A DNA stretch of 64,000 nt from Paraburkholderia silviterrae (GTDB taxonomy: Bacteria > Pseudomonadota > Gammaproteobacteria > Burkholderiales > Burkholderiaceae): contig NZ_SMRP01000003.1 of the NCBI RefSeq assembly GCF_004353915.1, forward strand, positions 248,001 to 312,000, written 5' to 3'. The notes below the pieces were generated by a model, which was not told the DNA's origin, made no database searches, and saw only the letters and a program-made list of their open reading frames with translations. Numbering within the stretch: the stretch's first letter is position 1; every line of letters starts with the position of its first letter. Positions 49,067 to 58,363 of the stretch are shown one piece after another. Made by a program: the position numbers and the translations under genes.

Positions 49067-49088
49067 CAGTGCGCGCCGGCGCGCACTG
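49067..49088. repeat. 22-nt perfect palindrome after radC
   Basis: Both arms are CAGTGCGCGCC with no unpaired centre. It lies 26 bp beyond the radC stop. No T run, so not a classic terminator. Confidence 0.7.
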
Positions 49089-49113
49089 CAAAATGGGTTC
49101 CGATGCTGTTGCG

Positions 49114-49941
49114 TCAATCGAGGCCGTGGCTGGCAAACGAAAATGTCTCCTGCGTGCCGATGATCAGGTGGTCCACAAGCTGGACTTCGACGAGTGCGAG
49201 CGTTTCGCGCAGCACCCGTGTCAGGCGCCGGTCGCTTGCACTTGGCTGGACCGCGCCCGACGGATGGTTGTGCGCGACGATCAGGCTCGCCGCATTGAGC
49301 ATCAGTGCGCGCCGGACGATTTCGCGGGGATACACCGCCATGCGCGTGAGCGAGCCGCGCGTGCTCTCCTCGGTGCGGATCAGCCGATGCCGCACGTCAA
49401 GGAAGAGACAGACGAACACCTCATAGCCTCGTCCGCCGATCAGCAGGCGAAGATAGTCTTCGACCGCGCCGGGCGAATCGATCAACGGTTTATCTTCTAG
49501 TTGCTCGGCGAGCGCGCGTCGGGCGAGCTCGAGTACGGCGACGAGCGTCGAAGCCTTGGCTGGCCCAATGCCGCGCAGGCTCTCGAATTCCTCGCGCTGC
49601 GCGTCGAGCATGGCGCGCAGCGATCCGAAGTGCCCGAGCAGCGAGCCGGCAACGTCGAACACGTTGTGGCCCCGCTGTCCCGTGCCAAGCAGGAGCACGA
49701 TCAGTTCGAGGTCGGAGAGCGAGGCTGCCCCGGACGCGAGCAGGCGTTCGCGGGGCATGATGCGGCTGCGTGCCTCGGTACGCTCCCCGCCTGGTGCCGG
49801 CGTGGCTGGAGCGGGTCCGGGTGCGGGTCCGTGTGCGGCTGCGCGCGCCGCGTCGTGCACGACGGCGATTGGCGGCGCGCCAGCCGCCTCGGCAGCGGCG
49901 CCGTCGCGCCAAAGCGGCTTGCTACAGGCGATTTCGAACAT
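49114..49941 (-). CDS. radC: RadC family protein (JAMM/MPN domain)
   Basis: The product is 275 residues. An N-terminal Ala/Pro-rich extension (to about 55) is not part of the family core. Helix-hairpin-helix segment [15 protein letters not shown], then the MPN domain with the metal motif [15 protein letters not shown]. Named for DNA repair but its true role is unsettled; the domain is a metalloprotease-like fold. Start uncertain; an internal ATG ([14 protein letters not shown]) would remove the extension. Divergent from fkpB. Confidence 0.9.
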   Translation of the reverse strand: MFEIACSKPLWRDGAAAEAAGAPPIAVVHDAARAAAHGPAPGPAPATPAPGGERTEARSRIMPRERLLASGAASLSDLELIVLLLGTGQRGHNVFDVAGSLLGHFGSLRAMLDAQREEFESLRGIGPAKASTLVAVLELARRALAEQLEDKPLIDSPGAVEDYLRLLIGGRGYEVFVCLFLDVRHRLIRTEESTRGSLTRMAVYPREIVRRALMLNAASLIVAHNHPSGAVQPSASDRRLTRVLRETLALVEVQLVDHLIIGTQETFSFASHGLD

Positions 49942-50113
49942 TCGATCTCCTCGCGTCGGGCAGCGCGCGCACCATGCGCGTGGCCGCCGTCCTGCAACTA
50001 TGTGGCTTACAATAGCGGTTTCCCGACCGCGCGAAGGCGGCCGGACCGGCCCCTTGAGGGCGCCTCTCGCGCGCTACGCGTTGCGCTCGCGCCCAGACGA
50101 ATACGAGTACCGC

Positions 50114-50569
50114 ATGAGCATCATCGACATCTCCGAGGTGAAACCCGGTTCCCACGTCACACTGAACTACCGGCTTTCGCTTGCCGATGGCACCGAGATC
50201 GTCAATACGTTTGTCGACCGCCCGGCTACGCTGCTGCTGGGCGTCGGGCAGCTTTCGCCGCCGTTGGAGAACATTTTGCTGGGTCTGAAAGTGGGGCACC
50301 ACTCCACCTTTCAGCTAGAGCCTGGCGTCGCTTTCGGCCAGCGCAATCCCGATCTGATCCAGCGCGTGTCGCTCAAGACGTTGCGCGATAACGCCATGAT
50401 CGGCGAGTCGTTCAAGCCCGGCGACCTCATCGAGTTCAACGCGCCCGACGGCGGCCGCTACGCTGGCGTGCTCAAGGAGGTGAACGAGACCTCCGCGCTG
50501 TTCGATTTCAACCATCCGCTCGCTGGCCAGGCGGTTGCGTTCGAAGTGCAAATCATCGGAATCCTCTAA
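50114..50569 (+). CDS. fkpB: FKBP-type peptidyl-prolyl isomerase
   Basis: The product is 151 residues, SlpA/FkpB type: [19 protein letters not shown], then [20 protein letters not shown] and [19 protein letters not shown]. An insert-in-flap domain lies in the middle. It isomerises prolyl bonds in the cytoplasm. A -10-like TACAAT lies at 50008-50013. It is followed 5 bp later by ispH, the conserved fkpB-ispH pair. Confidence 0.94.
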   Translation: MSIIDISEVKPGSHVTLNYRLSLADGTEIVNTFVDRPATLLLGVGQLSPPLENILLGLKVGHHSTFQLEPGVAFGQRNPDLIQRVSLKTLRDNAMIGESFKPGDLIEFNAPDGGRYAGVLKEVNETSALFDFNHPLAGQAVAFEVQIIGIL

Positions 50570-50574
50570 AGCCC

Positions 50575-51534
50575 ATGACCACGGACACATCCCTTCTGGC
50601 CGACGCCGAAATCCTGCTCGCTCAGCCGCGCGGGTTTTGTGCCGGCGTCGACCGCGCCATCGAGATCGTCGAGCGGGCTATCCAGCTCCACGGCGCGCCA
50701 ATCTACGTGCGCCACGAGATCGTCCATAACGCCTACGTCGTCGACGACCTGCGCAAGAAGGGGGCGATCTTCATCGAGCAGCTCGACGAAGTACCGGCCG
50801 GCAACACCGTCATCTTCAGTGCGCACGGCGTGTCCAAGGCCGTGCGCGCCGACGCCGAGGCGCGCGGTCTGCGCGTCTACGACGCGACCTGTCCGCTCGT
50901 GACCAAGGTGCACGTCGAAGTGGCGAAGATGCGTGACGAAGGTCTCGACATCGTGATGATCGGCCACAAGGGACACCCGGAAGTCGAAGGCACGATGGGC
51001 CAGGTGCGCGAGGGCATGTATCTGGTCGAGGATATCGACGACGTGGAGGCGCTCGATCTGCGCGATCCGCGGCGCGTGGCGTTCGTCACGCAAACCACGC
51101 TGTCCGTGGACGACGCCGCCGAGATCATCGCCGCGCTCAAGGCGCGCTTTCCCGAGATTCGCGAGCCCAAGAAGCAGGACATCTGCTATGCCACCCAGAA
51201 CCGCCAGGACGCGGTCAAGTTCATGGCGCCGCAATGCGACGTCGTGATCGTGGTGGGCAGCCCGAACAGCTCCAACTCGAACCGCCTGCGCGAAGTGGCC
51301 GAAAAGCGCGGCATCCCGGCCTATATGGTGGATGCGCCCGACCAGATCGACCCGCGCTGGCTCGAAGGCAAGCGCCGCATCGGCCTGACGGCAGGCGCGT
51401 CGGCGCCGGAGGCACTTGCACAGAAGATCATCCAGCGTCTGCATGAGCTTGGCGTGCGCAATGTGCGCGCGCTCGAGGGCATCGAAGAGAACATCGCATT
51501 CCCGTTGCCGCGAGGTCTCGGACAACCGGCCTGA
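50575..51534 (+). CDS. ispH: 4-hydroxy-3-methylbut-2-enyl diphosphate reductase
   Basis: The product is 319 residues. Fe-S ligands are in [23 protein letters not shown] and [12 protein letters not shown]; substrate residues in [10 protein letters not shown] and [11 protein letters not shown], catalytic glutamate in [11 protein letters not shown]. Last step of the MEP isoprenoid pathway. Ended by a strong terminator. Confidence 0.97.
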   Translation: MTTDTSLLADAEILLAQPRGFCAGVDRAIEIVERAIQLHGAPIYVRHEIVHNAYVVDDLRKKGAIFIEQLDEVPAGNTVIFSAHGVSKAVRADAEARGLRVYDATCPLVTKVHVEVAKMRDEGLDIVMIGHKGHPEVEGTMGQVREGMYLVEDIDDVEALDLRDPRRVAFVTQTTLSVDDAAEIIAALKARFPEIREPKKQDICYATQNRQDAVKFMAPQCDVVIVVGSPNSSNSNRLREVAEKRGIPAYMVDAPDQIDPRWLEGKRRIGLTAGASAPEALAQKIIQRLHELGVRNVRALEGIEENIAFPLPRGLGQPA

Positions 51535-51560
51535 ACGCTGGGTCGCACCCCGGTTTCGCC

Positions 51561-51594
51561 GTAAAGCGCGCCAAGTGGCGCGCTTTTTTTTTGC
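51561..51594 (+). terminator. Intrinsic terminator of fkpB-ispH
   Basis: The stem AAAGCGCGCCA/TGGCGCGCTTT has a 2-nt loop followed by seven or more T residues. Confidence 0.92.
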
Positions 51595-51999
51595 CCGGTG
51601 AAAACGACGGCGCGCACCGTGCGTCATTAAATAGGGTGGCATCAATCGAAACGTGAGGTAAACCACGTTGCTCCGGCTCGGTCTTATTAGTGTTTTCGCT
51701 AGAGGGCGGGGTCGAATTTCGCGATGTGACCCCGATATTTTGAAGGTTCGGCCGCATCCAATCCCCCGCGCATCGATTCGGCGCGAAATCTCAATATTCA
51801 CTTGAATGCATGTGGCCGGATGTGTGATGCCCTTCCGATAAGGCATAGCGCCACGCCGAAACAACACTTGATGCGAGCCGCGCCTGATTTCGGTGCAACT
51901 GGTGCACCGAAATCAGGCGCAACCCTGGGTGCAACCATACTCGTCGTCTTATTTCAAAAATTGGTTGCAATGCAGGAAAACCCTGTCGGTTCAACAATA
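51595..51999. other. AT-rich intergenic region with strong inverted repeats
   Basis: About 400 bp of lower GC than the surroundings, with no gene I can support. It contains the 18-bp inverted repeat at 51880-51920 and TGCAACC/GGTTGCA (51930-51936 with 51963-51969). Probably a regulatory region of the orphan gene at 52104 and perhaps of the liv operon. Confidence 0.5.
51880..51920. repeat. Perfect 18-bp inverted repeat
   Basis: The arm GCGCCTGATTTCGGTGCA and its exact complement are separated by ACTGG. No T run follows. It lies about 80 bp before the -35 box of the orphan gene. A second, looser GCAACC/GGTTGC set lies between it and the promoter. Confidence 0.9.
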
Positions 52000-52027
52000 T
52001 TGCCGGTCGCATAATTGGAGTTACAAT
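52000..52027 (+). promoter_or_regulatory. Sigma70-like promoter of the orphan small gene
   Basis: TTGCCG, a 16-bp spacer and TACAAT. The start would be near 52034, 70 nt before the ATG at 52104. Confidence 0.55.
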
Positions 52028-52103
52028 GCGCGCGTTCTGGGGGCCGAACGGACTCGTGAGGCCCTGCAGACAAGCGTTTCGGAAGGCGCAGGAGACCTGA
52101 TTA

Positions 52104-52487
52104 ATGCAAGTCGAGTTTGCTTTTGCCGCGTCCTCGGCGGCTGCGGTTGCAACGCACCCCGTGTGGTTCTTCCGCAGTGCCGAAACGGGTATCAGCGCAA
52201 CATCGATAACCGGCATGCATGTTGCTCATGCAGGCGGCACGAATGCAGTTTTCGTGACGGACCAAAAGGTTCTGGCCGATGCTGCCGTAAACGGTAGCGC
52301 GGCAGGGACGCAGGGTCCGTCTGCCGGCTGGTCCAAAGCCGTGTACGGACATGCGGCGTCTTTCGACGCCGCCGGCCGTACCTGCGCCAAGGGCTGCCCG
52401 AAAGTGGGAGTCATGACGTATGACGCACGCAAGGCTGGCCGTGAGGCCCGCCGCGCAAGCGTCGTCGCGAAAGTGACAGGTAGTTGA
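52104..52487 (+). CDS. Hypothetical protein, no family recognised
   Basis: The product is 127 residues. AGGAG lies 9 bp before the ATG, a good promoter lies 70 bp upstream, and a clear intrinsic terminator begins 6 bp after the stop, so it is likely an expressed monocistronic gene. The protein is Ala/Gly/Ser/Val-rich with no evident signal peptide or membrane segment. Two cysteines are close together (RTCAKGCPKVG) and the C-terminus is basic (YDARKAGREARRASVVAK). I recognise no domain. It sits just before the liv operon; the terminator between them might let it act as a leader, or it may be unrelated. Confidence 0.5.
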   Translation: MQVEFAFAASSAAAVATHPVWFFRSAETGISATSITGMHVAHAGGTNAVFVTDQKVLADAAVNGSAAGTQGPSAGWSKAVYGHAASFDAAGRTCAKGCPKVGVMTYDARKAGREARRASVVAKVTGS

Positions 52488-52490
52488 ACC

Positions 52491-52525
52491 CGACGGCACC
52501 GAACCATCCGACGGTGCCGTTTTTG
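52491..52525 (+). terminator. Intrinsic terminator between orphan gene and livH
   Basis: The stem ACGGCACCG/CGGTGCCGT has a 10-nt loop and is followed by TTTT. It is 174 bp before livH. Confidence 0.9.
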
Positions 52526-52698
52526 CATCCGCTTCCGGCGAGCAAGCAGCTGCAACACAGCGGCAACGCGAACTGGACGTGGCCAACCTTTACCGGTCTT
52601 TTACTTCAGTACCCGAGAGTGTCGTTGCGGTTCCGTAAAACATCGCCCACCGGCCGATGACGAGCGCGAATCCGGTCGCACGGGCAAAGGAGCATTAA

Positions 52699-53649
52699 AT
52701 GGATATTTTCATCCAGCAGATCCTGAACGGGCTGGTGCTTGGCAGCATCTACGCCATCATCGCGCTGGGCTACACGATGGTGTACGGGATTCTGGGCATC
52801 ATCAACTTCGCGCACGGCGACGTGCTCATGGTCGGCGCGATGGTCGCGCTTTCCACGATCAATGTGCTGCACAATCACTTCCCGGGCCTCGGGAACATCC
52901 CCACGCTGATCATTGCGCTCGTGGTAGCCGCGATTGTCTGTGCCTTCGTCGGGTACACGATCGAAAGAGTCGCGTACCGGCCGCTGCGGCGCGCGCCACG
53001 TCTCGCGCCGCTGATCACCGCCATTGGCGTGTCGATCCTGCTGCAGACGCTCGCGATGATGATCTGGTCGCGTAACCCGCTGGCCTTCCCGCAACTGATC
53101 TCGACCGATCCGATCAACGTGATCAAGGCGACCGACACGAGCGTAGGCGCCGTGATCTCGCCCACCGAAATCGTGATCATCGCCGTCGCGTTCCTCGTGA
53201 TGGCGGGCCTCTTGCTCCTCGTGCACAAGACCAAGCTCGGCCGCGCGATGCGCGCCATCGCCGAGAACCCCGGCGTCGCGAGCCTGATGGGCGTGAACCC
53301 GAACTTCGTGATCTCGGCCACCTTCATGATCGGCTCGGCGCTTGCCGCGCTGGCCGGCGTGATGATCGCCTCCGAATACGGTAACGCGCACTTCTACATG
53401 GGCTTCATTCCCGGCATGAAGGCGTTCACCGCGGCGGTGCTGGGCGGTATCGGCAACCTGGGCGGCGCCATGGTGGGCGGCGTGCTGCTCGGCCTGATCG
53501 AGCAACTCGGTGCGGGCTACATCGGCGGCCTCACCGGCGGTGTGTTCGGCAGTAACTATCAGGACGTATTTGCATTCATCGTGCTGATCATCGTGCTCGT
53601 GTTCCGTCCGTCGGGGCTGCTGGGCGAACGTGTTGCGGACCGTGCATAA
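52699..53649 (+). CDS. livH: Branched-chain amino acid ABC transporter permease
   Basis: The product is 316 residues with about eight membrane segments. LivH signatures: ILNGLVLGSIYAIIALGYTM, GIINFAHGDVLMVGAM and the coupling region AMRAIAENPGVASLMGVN. AAAGGAG precedes the ATG. First gene of livHMGF; the periplasmic binding protein is not in this window. Confidence 0.93.
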   Translation: MDIFIQQILNGLVLGSIYAIIALGYTMVYGILGIINFAHGDVLMVGAMVALSTINVLHNHFPGLGNIPTLIIALVVAAIVCAFVGYTIERVAYRPLRRAPRLAPLITAIGVSILLQTLAMMIWSRNPLAFPQLISTDPINVIKATDTSVGAVISPTEIVIIAVAFLVMAGLLLLVHKTKLGRAMRAIAENPGVASLMGVNPNFVISATFMIGSALAALAGVMIASEYGNAHFYMGFIPGMKAFTAAVLGGIGNLGGAMVGGVLLGLIEQLGAGYIGGLTGGVFGSNYQDVFAFIVLIIVLVFRPSGLLGERVADRA

Positions 53650-53665
53650 GAGGGGGTAGCACAAC

Positions 53666-54835
53666 ATGACTTCTATTCAACCGATCGAGCCGTCGACGAC
53701 GCTGATCCCCGAGAAGAACACGACCCGGACCCTGACGGTCGGGATCGTGACGGCCATCGTCGTGGCCGCGCTGCCCTTCGTGGTCGGCGCCGCGGGCGGC
53801 AACTACTGGGTCCGTGTGCTGGACTTCGCGATGCTCTATGTGATGCTCGCGCTGGGCCTGAACGTGGTGGTGGGCTTCGCCGGCCTGCTGGACTTGGGCT
53901 ACATCGCGTTCTATGCGGTGGGCGCCTACGTTGCCGCGCTGCTGACGTCGCCCCACCTCACGAACCAGTTCGAGTGGATCGCGCACATGTTCCCGAACGG
54001 CTTGCATACGCCGTACTGGATCGTCGTGCCGTTCGCGATGGGGCTCGCCGCGTTTGCGGGTATCGTGCTCGGCGCACCGACACTGCGTCTGCGCGGCGAC
54101 TATCTCGCGATCGTGACCCTCGGCTTCGGGGAAATCGTTCGTATCTTCATGAACAACCTCGACCGTCCGCTGAACATCACCAACGGGCCGCAGGGCATCA
54201 CGGGCGTGGCGCCGCTGCATGTCGCGGGCATGGATCTCTCGCAGCCGCATACGATCCTCGGTTTCACGTTCACCGCGGTGTACTGCTACTACTACGTGTT
54301 CGTGATATGCGCGCTGTTTGTGATCTGGGTGTGTACGCGCCTGCAGCACTCGCGTATCGGCCGTGCATGGGCCGCGATCCGCGAAGATGAAATTGCCGCC
54401 AAGGCCATGGGCATCAACACCCGTAATGTGAAGCTGCTCGCGTTTGCGATGGGCGCTTCGTTCGGCGGCCTCTCGGGCGCGATGTTCGGTGCCTTCCAGG
54501 GTTTCGTTTCGCCGGAGTCGTTCACGTTCTGGGAATCGGTCGTGGTGCTCGCCTGCGTGGTGCTCGGCGGCATGGGCCACATTCCGGGCGTGATTCTCGG
54601 CGCGGTCCTGCTTTCGATCTTCCCCGAGTTCCTGCGCTCGACCATGGGGCCGCTGCAGCATGCGCTGTTCGGCCACCAGATCATCGATACCGAAGTCATT
54701 CGACAGCTGCTCTACGGCCTCGCGATGGTCGTCATCATGCTCTACCGCTCGGAAGGCCTCTGGCCCGCGGCGAAGCACGAAGACAAGATCGCGAAGATCG
54801 CGAAGCGTACGAGCAAGAAGCCGGTGCGCGCCTAA
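53666..54835 (+). CDS. livM: Branched-chain amino acid ABC transporter permease
   Basis: The product is 389 residues with about ten membrane segments. LivM features: LNVVVGFAGLLDLGYIAFYA, TLRLRGDYLAIVTLGFGEI and the coupling loop WAAIREDEIAAKAMGIN. A basic C-terminal tail is present. It lies 16 bp after livH. Confidence 0.93.
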   Translation: MTSIQPIEPSTTLIPEKNTTRTLTVGIVTAIVVAALPFVVGAAGGNYWVRVLDFAMLYVMLALGLNVVVGFAGLLDLGYIAFYAVGAYVAALLTSPHLTNQFEWIAHMFPNGLHTPYWIVVPFAMGLAAFAGIVLGAPTLRLRGDYLAIVTLGFGEIVRIFMNNLDRPLNITNGPQGITGVAPLHVAGMDLSQPHTILGFTFTAVYCYYYVFVICALFVIWVCTRLQHSRIGRAWAAIREDEIAAKAMGINTRNVKLLAFAMGASFGGLSGAMFGAFQGFVSPESFTFWESVVVLACVVLGGMGHIPGVILGAVLLSIFPEFLRSTMGPLQHALFGHQIIDTEVIRQLLYGLAMVVIMLYRSEGLWPAAKHEDKIAKIAKRTSKKPVRA

Positions 54836-54859
54836 ACGACAGGACGGGAGACACAGCAT

Positions 54860-55636
54860 ATGAGCAACAACCAAATCCGCCTGTCCGTGAAGGGCGTGAA
54901 CAAACGCTTCGGCGGCCTGCAGGCGCTCTCCGACGTGGGCCTGCAGATCGAGGCCGGCACGATCTACGGCCTGATCGGCCCGAATGGCGCGGGCAAGACC
55001 ACGTTCTTCAACGTGATCACGGGCCTCTATACGCCGGATTCGGGCGAATTCCGGCTCGACGGCGACACCTATACGCCCACCGCCGTTTATCAGGTGGCGA
55101 AGGCGGGCATCGCGCGCACCTTCCAGAACATTCGCCTGTTCGGCGGCATGACCGCGTTGGAAAACGTGATGGTGGGCCGCCACGTACGTACGAAGCACGG
55201 CCTTCTGGGCGCGGTGTTCCAGACGCCGGCCGAGCGCAAGGAAGAGCGCGAGATCAAGGAGCGCGCGCTCGAACTGCTCGAATACGTGGGCATTTCGCAG
55301 TACGCCGACTACACCTCGCGCAACCTCTCGTACGGCCATCAGCGCCGCCTCGAAATTGCGCGCGCGCTCGCGACCGATCCGAAGCTGCTCGCGCTCGATG
55401 AGCCGGCGGCGGGCATGAACGCGACCGAGAAGGTCGAACTCACGCGCCTGCTCGACAAGATCCGCGCCGATGGCAAGACCATCCTGCTGATCGAGCACGA
55501 CGTGAAACTGGTGATGGGCCTGTGCAACCGCATGACAGTGCTCGACTATGGAAAGGTGATTGCCGAAGGCCTGCCGCACGACGTGCAGAAGGACCCGAAG
55601 GTGATCGAGGCATATCTGGGCGCGGGAGTTCACTGA
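54860..55636 (+). CDS. livG: Branched-chain amino acid ABC transporter ATPase
   Basis: The product is 258 residues. Walker A GPNGAGKTT, signature LSYGHQRRLEIARAL, Walker B LLALDEPAAGMN and H-loop LLIEHDV. The LivG-specific insert around VGRHVRTKHGLLGAVF is present. The stop overlaps the livF start (TGATG). Confidence 0.94.
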   Translation: MSNNQIRLSVKGVNKRFGGLQALSDVGLQIEAGTIYGLIGPNGAGKTTFFNVITGLYTPDSGEFRLDGDTYTPTAVYQVAKAGIARTFQNIRLFGGMTALENVMVGRHVRTKHGLLGAVFQTPAERKEEREIKERALELLEYVGISQYADYTSRNLSYGHQRRLEIARALATDPKLLALDEPAAGMNATEKVELTRLLDKIRADGKTILLIEHDVKLVMGLCNRMTVLDYGKVIAEGLPHDVQKDPKVIEAYLGAGVH

Positions 55637-56352
55637 TGGCTACACCGGTTCTGAAAATCAAGGGCCTGCAGGTCAACTACGGTGGCATTCAGGCGGTCAA
55701 GGGCGTGGACATGGAGGTCCAGCAGGGCGAGCTCGTCACGCTGATCGGCGCGAACGGCGCGGGCAAGACCACCACCATGAAGGCGATCACGGGCCTGAAG
55801 CCGTATTCGGCAGGCGACATCGAGTACATGGGCCAGTCGATCAAGGGTGTGCCGGCCCACGAGCTGCTCAAGCGCGGCCTCGCGATGGTGCCGGAAGGCC
55901 GCGGCATCTTCGCGCGCATGTCGATCGTCGAGAACATGCAGATGGGCGCGTACCTGCGCAACGACAACGACGGCATCAAGAAGGACGTCGACCGCATGTT
56001 CGGCTTCTTCCCGCGCCTGAAGGAGCGCGCGACACAGCTCGCGGGCACGCTCTCGGGCGGCGAGCAACAGATGCTGGCGATGGCGCGCGCGATCCTCAGC
56101 AAGCCGAAGCTTCTGCTGCTCGATGAGCCGTCGATGGGTCTCTCGCCGATCATGGTTGAGAAGATCTTCGAGGTGGTGCGCACGATCTCGGGGGAGGGCA
56201 TCACGGTGCTGCTCGTGGAGCAGAACGCGCGGCTTGCGCTGCAGGCGGCCAACCGCGGCTATGTGATGGACTCGGGTCTCGTGACGATGGAAGGCGACGC
56301 AAAGAAGATGCTCGACGATCCGAAGGTGCGCGCGGCGTATCTGGGTGAATGA
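55636..56352 (+). CDS. livF: Branched-chain amino acid ABC transporter ATPase
   Basis: The product is 238 residues. Walker A GANGAGKTT, signature LSGGEQQMLAMARAI, Walker B LLLLDEPSMGLSP and H-loop LLVEQNA. Start is the ATG overlapping the livG stop. It pairs with LivG as the ATPase heterodimer. Last gene of the operon, with a terminator 45 bp on. Confidence 0.94.
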   Translation: MATPVLKIKGLQVNYGGIQAVKGVDMEVQQGELVTLIGANGAGKTTTMKAITGLKPYSAGDIEYMGQSIKGVPAHELLKRGLAMVPEGRGIFARMSIVENMQMGAYLRNDNDGIKKDVDRMFGFFPRLKERATQLAGTLSGGEQQMLAMARAILSKPKLLLLDEPSMGLSPIMVEKIFEVVRTISGEGITVLLVEQNARLALQAANRGYVMDSGLVTMEGDAKKMLDDPKVRAAYLGE

Positions 56353-56394
56353 GTCGGTGAATGAAGGTTGGCGGTCTTCGTGACCGCGAAAGAA

Positions 56395-56433
56395 CGAAAG
56401 CCGCATGGACTCGAGGTCCATGCGGCTTTTTTA
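56395..56433 (+). terminator. Intrinsic terminator of livHMGF
   Basis: The stem AAAGCCGCATGGAC/GTCCATGCGGCTTT has a 5-nt loop and is followed by T residues. It may also serve the convergent acetyltransferase gene. Confidence 0.92.
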
Positions 56434-56466
56434 ATGGCGCGGCGAACAGAACGAGAACGCCAGTCG

Positions 56467-56937
56467 TTACGCACTTGCTTCGGATTCCTGCGTACTGAGC
56501 CGCTTGCCGAGGCTCACGACCGCATCGGCGCGATAGCCGAGCGCGTCGTAGAACGCGAGCACGTCGGGCTTGTTGCTGAGCACCTGAAGATTGAGCTTCG
56601 GGCACCCCATTGCGCTCAGCGCATGTTCCGCATGGCGCACGAGCCGCGTGCCGACGCCAAGCCGCCGCGCATCCCGAGCCACGGCGAGCGAATAGAGCCA
56701 GCCGCGATGGCCGTCGTAACCTGCCATCACCGTGCCGACGACCGCGCCGCCTTCGCCGTCCTCGTCGCGCACCGCCACGAAGAACAATTCGGGCTGCGTA
56801 CCAAGCTTGTTCGCGATCGAGCGCCGCGGATCGCGCTGTGGCCGGCTCGCATCCCCGTATTCGGGAAACGCTTCTAGCCACAACGCGAGCACTGCGTCGG
56901 TATCGGCCACGGTGAAGGTGCGGATCGAAATGGACAC
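56467..56937 (-). CDS. GNAT family N-acetyltransferase
   Basis: The product is 156 residues, YpeA-like. Acetyl-CoA binding region LYSLAVARDARRLGVGTRLV and the late segment NKPDVLAFYDALGYRAD. Substrate unknown. It lies 19 bp downstream of argD on the same strand, so probably co-transcribed with it. Confidence 0.88.
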   Translation of the reverse strand: MSISIRTFTVADTDAVLALWLEAFPEYGDASRPQRDPRRSIANKLGTQPELFFVAVRDEDGEGGAVVGTVMAGYDGHRGWLYSLAVARDARRLGVGTRLVRHAEHALSAMGCPKLNLQVLSNKPDVLAFYDALGYRADAVVSLGKRLSTQESEASA

Positions 56938-56956
56938 GGAGCGCCTTTTTGCGTGC

Positions 56957-58141
56957 TTACAGCGAATCGAGCACCGTGCGCAGCATCGCCATCATCTGGT
57001 CGATCTCTTCGTTCGTCACGTTGAGCGCGGGCATGAAGCGCAGCAGATTCGGGCGCGCCGCGTTGAGCAGCAGGCCGTCCGGTTGCATCAGGCGCGCCTT
57101 CTCGACGATCTCCGGGCCGATGTCCTTGCCGAGCAGCAGCGCGCGCAGGAGACCTTCGCCGCGCTCGCCCTGGAAGCCGCGCTCCGCCGACAGTTCCAGC
57201 AGCTTCTCGCGCAGATACTGACCGCGTGCGCGCACGCCTTCGAGGAAGCCCGGCGCGACCAGTTGCGAGATCACCGAATAACCCGCGGCCGTCATCAGCG
57301 GGTTGCCGTTGTAGGTGCCGCCTTGATCACCGGCTTCGAACACCGTGATTTCCTTCTTCGCGAGCAGCGCCGCGAGCGGCACGCCGCCGCCGATGCCCTT
57401 GCCGAGCGTCATGATGTCCGGCTCGATGCCCGAGAGCTCGTAGGCGAAGAGGGTGCCCGCTCGGCCGCAGCCGCTCTGCACTTCGTCGACGATCAGCAGG
57501 ATGCCGTGCTTCTTCGTGAGCGCGCGCAGTTGCTGCATGAATTCGCGCGTGGCGGGAATCACGCCGCCTTCGCCCTGGATCGGCTCGAGCATCACGGCGA
57601 CGGTCTTGCCTGTGATGAGCTTCTCGACCGAGGCGATGTCGTTCAAGTCGGCCTTCGGGAAGCCCGGCACTTGCGGCGCGTAGATCGTGTCCCAGCCCGG
57701 CTTGCCGCTCGCCGACATCGTCGCGAGCGTGCGGCCGTGGAAGCTGTGGTCGAACGTGATGATCTCGTAGGCGCCGTCGCGGAACTTCTTGCCCCACTTG
57801 CGCGCGAGCTTGATCGCGCCTTCGTTGGCTTCCGCGCCGCTGTTGGCGAAGAACACCTTGTCGAAGCAGCTGTGCTCGGTGAGCAGGCCCGCGAGCTTCG
57901 CCATCGGCTCGTTATAGAAGGCGGGCGACGGGTTGATGAGCAGGCGTGCCTGCTTCTCCATCGCCTCGATCATGCCTTCGTTGCAGTGCCCGAGGCTGTT
58001 GACGGCCCAGCCCTGGATGAAGTCCAGATATCGCTTGCCTTCGTTGTCGTACAGCCACGACCCCTTGCCATGCGTGAAAACGATTTCGGGCCGGTTGGTG
58101 ATGTACATCAGCGACTCGATCGGGTACTCGGAAAAATTCAT
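56957..58141 (-). CDS. argD: Acetylornithine aminotransferase
   Basis: The product is 394 residues, class III PLP aminotransferase. PLP site: [44 protein letters not shown] and the lysine in [15 protein letters not shown]. It converts N-acetylglutamate semialdehyde to N-acetylornithine in arginine synthesis (and may act on succinyldiaminopimelate). GGAG lies about 9 bp before the ATG. Upstream lie an intrinsic terminator, hairpins and a short Arg-coding ORF, suggesting attenuation control. A second promoter may lie after the terminator (TTGACG, 16 bp, TATTGC). Confidence 0.9.
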   Translation of the reverse strand: MNFSEYPIESLMYITNRPEIVFTHGKGSWLYDNEGKRYLDFIQGWAVNSLGHCNEGMIEAMEKQARLLINPSPAFYNEPMAKLAGLLTEHSCFDKVFFANSGAEANEGAIKLARKWGKKFRDGAYEIITFDHSFHGRTLATMSASGKPGWDTIYAPQVPGFPKADLNDIASVEKLITGKTVAVMLEPIQGEGGVIPATREFMQQLRALTKKHGILLIVDEVQSGCGRAGTLFAYELSGIEPDIMTLGKGIGGGVPLAALLAKKEITVFEAGDQGGTYNGNPLMTAAGYSVISQLVAPGFLEGVRARGQYLREKLLELSAERGFQGERGEGLLRALLLGKDIGPEIVEKARLMQPDGLLLNAARPNLLRFMPALNVTNEEIDQMMAMLRTVLDSL

Positions 58142-58203
58142 GGCAACGGGCTCCGCGCTGGGACTGCAATAAGGGTTGGAAAGAAGCCGTCAAAACCGGC
58201 AGA

Positions 58204-58237
58204 CAAACAAAAAGCCACGGACTGGCCGTGGCTTTCG
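58204..58237 (-). terminator. Intrinsic terminator in the argD leader
   Basis: On the minus strand AAAGCCACGG, loop CCAGT and CCGTGGCTTT are followed by TTGTTTGT. It lies 70 bp before the argD start and 315 bp after the upstream reductase gene. Its 5' arm can partly pair with the CGTGG segment of the preceding hairpin, so the two structures may exclude each other. Confidence 0.85.
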
Positions 58238-58254
58238 TGATTCGAACTACATGT

Positions 58255-58283
58255 GCGTTGGGGGTTCAACCCACGTGCAACGC
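58255..58283 (-). other. Leader hairpin upstream of the argD terminator
   Basis: The outer stem is GCGTTG/CAACGC, with an inner GGGTT/AACCC. It lies between the short Arg-rich ORF and the terminator. Its inner segment CACGTGGGTT can alternatively pair with AAGCCACG in the terminator arm with one mismatch, a possible antiterminator. Confidence 0.5.
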
Positions 58284-58305
58284 GCGTCCGCGACCGAGCC
58301 AGGCC

Positions 58306-58356
58306 CTAAGGATGGGGCGGGCGGCGACGTCGGAGGGCGGACAGGATGCAGTTCAT
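58306..58356 (-). CDS. Putative argD leader peptide (16 codons, four consecutive Arg)
   Basis: The peptide is MNCILSALRRRRPPHP. The four arginine codons are CGA CGT CGC CGC, followed by Pro-Pro-His-Pro and TAG. The ATG falls 7 bases after a TATTCT -10 box, so the ORF would be leaderless. The stop is about 70 nt before the terminator hairpin. Ribosome stalling at the Arg run under arginine shortage would favour antitermination into argD. High GC makes short Arg runs fairly easy to find by chance, so this rests on context. Confidence 0.4.
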   Translation of the reverse strand: MNCILSALRRRRPPHP

Positions 58357-58363
58357 GGGCGCA

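Noticed and set aside
58240..58300. GGTTCAA sequence resembling a tRNA T-loop upstream of argD
   Set aside because: No acceptor, D or anticodon arms fit on either strand; it is part of a different hairpin.
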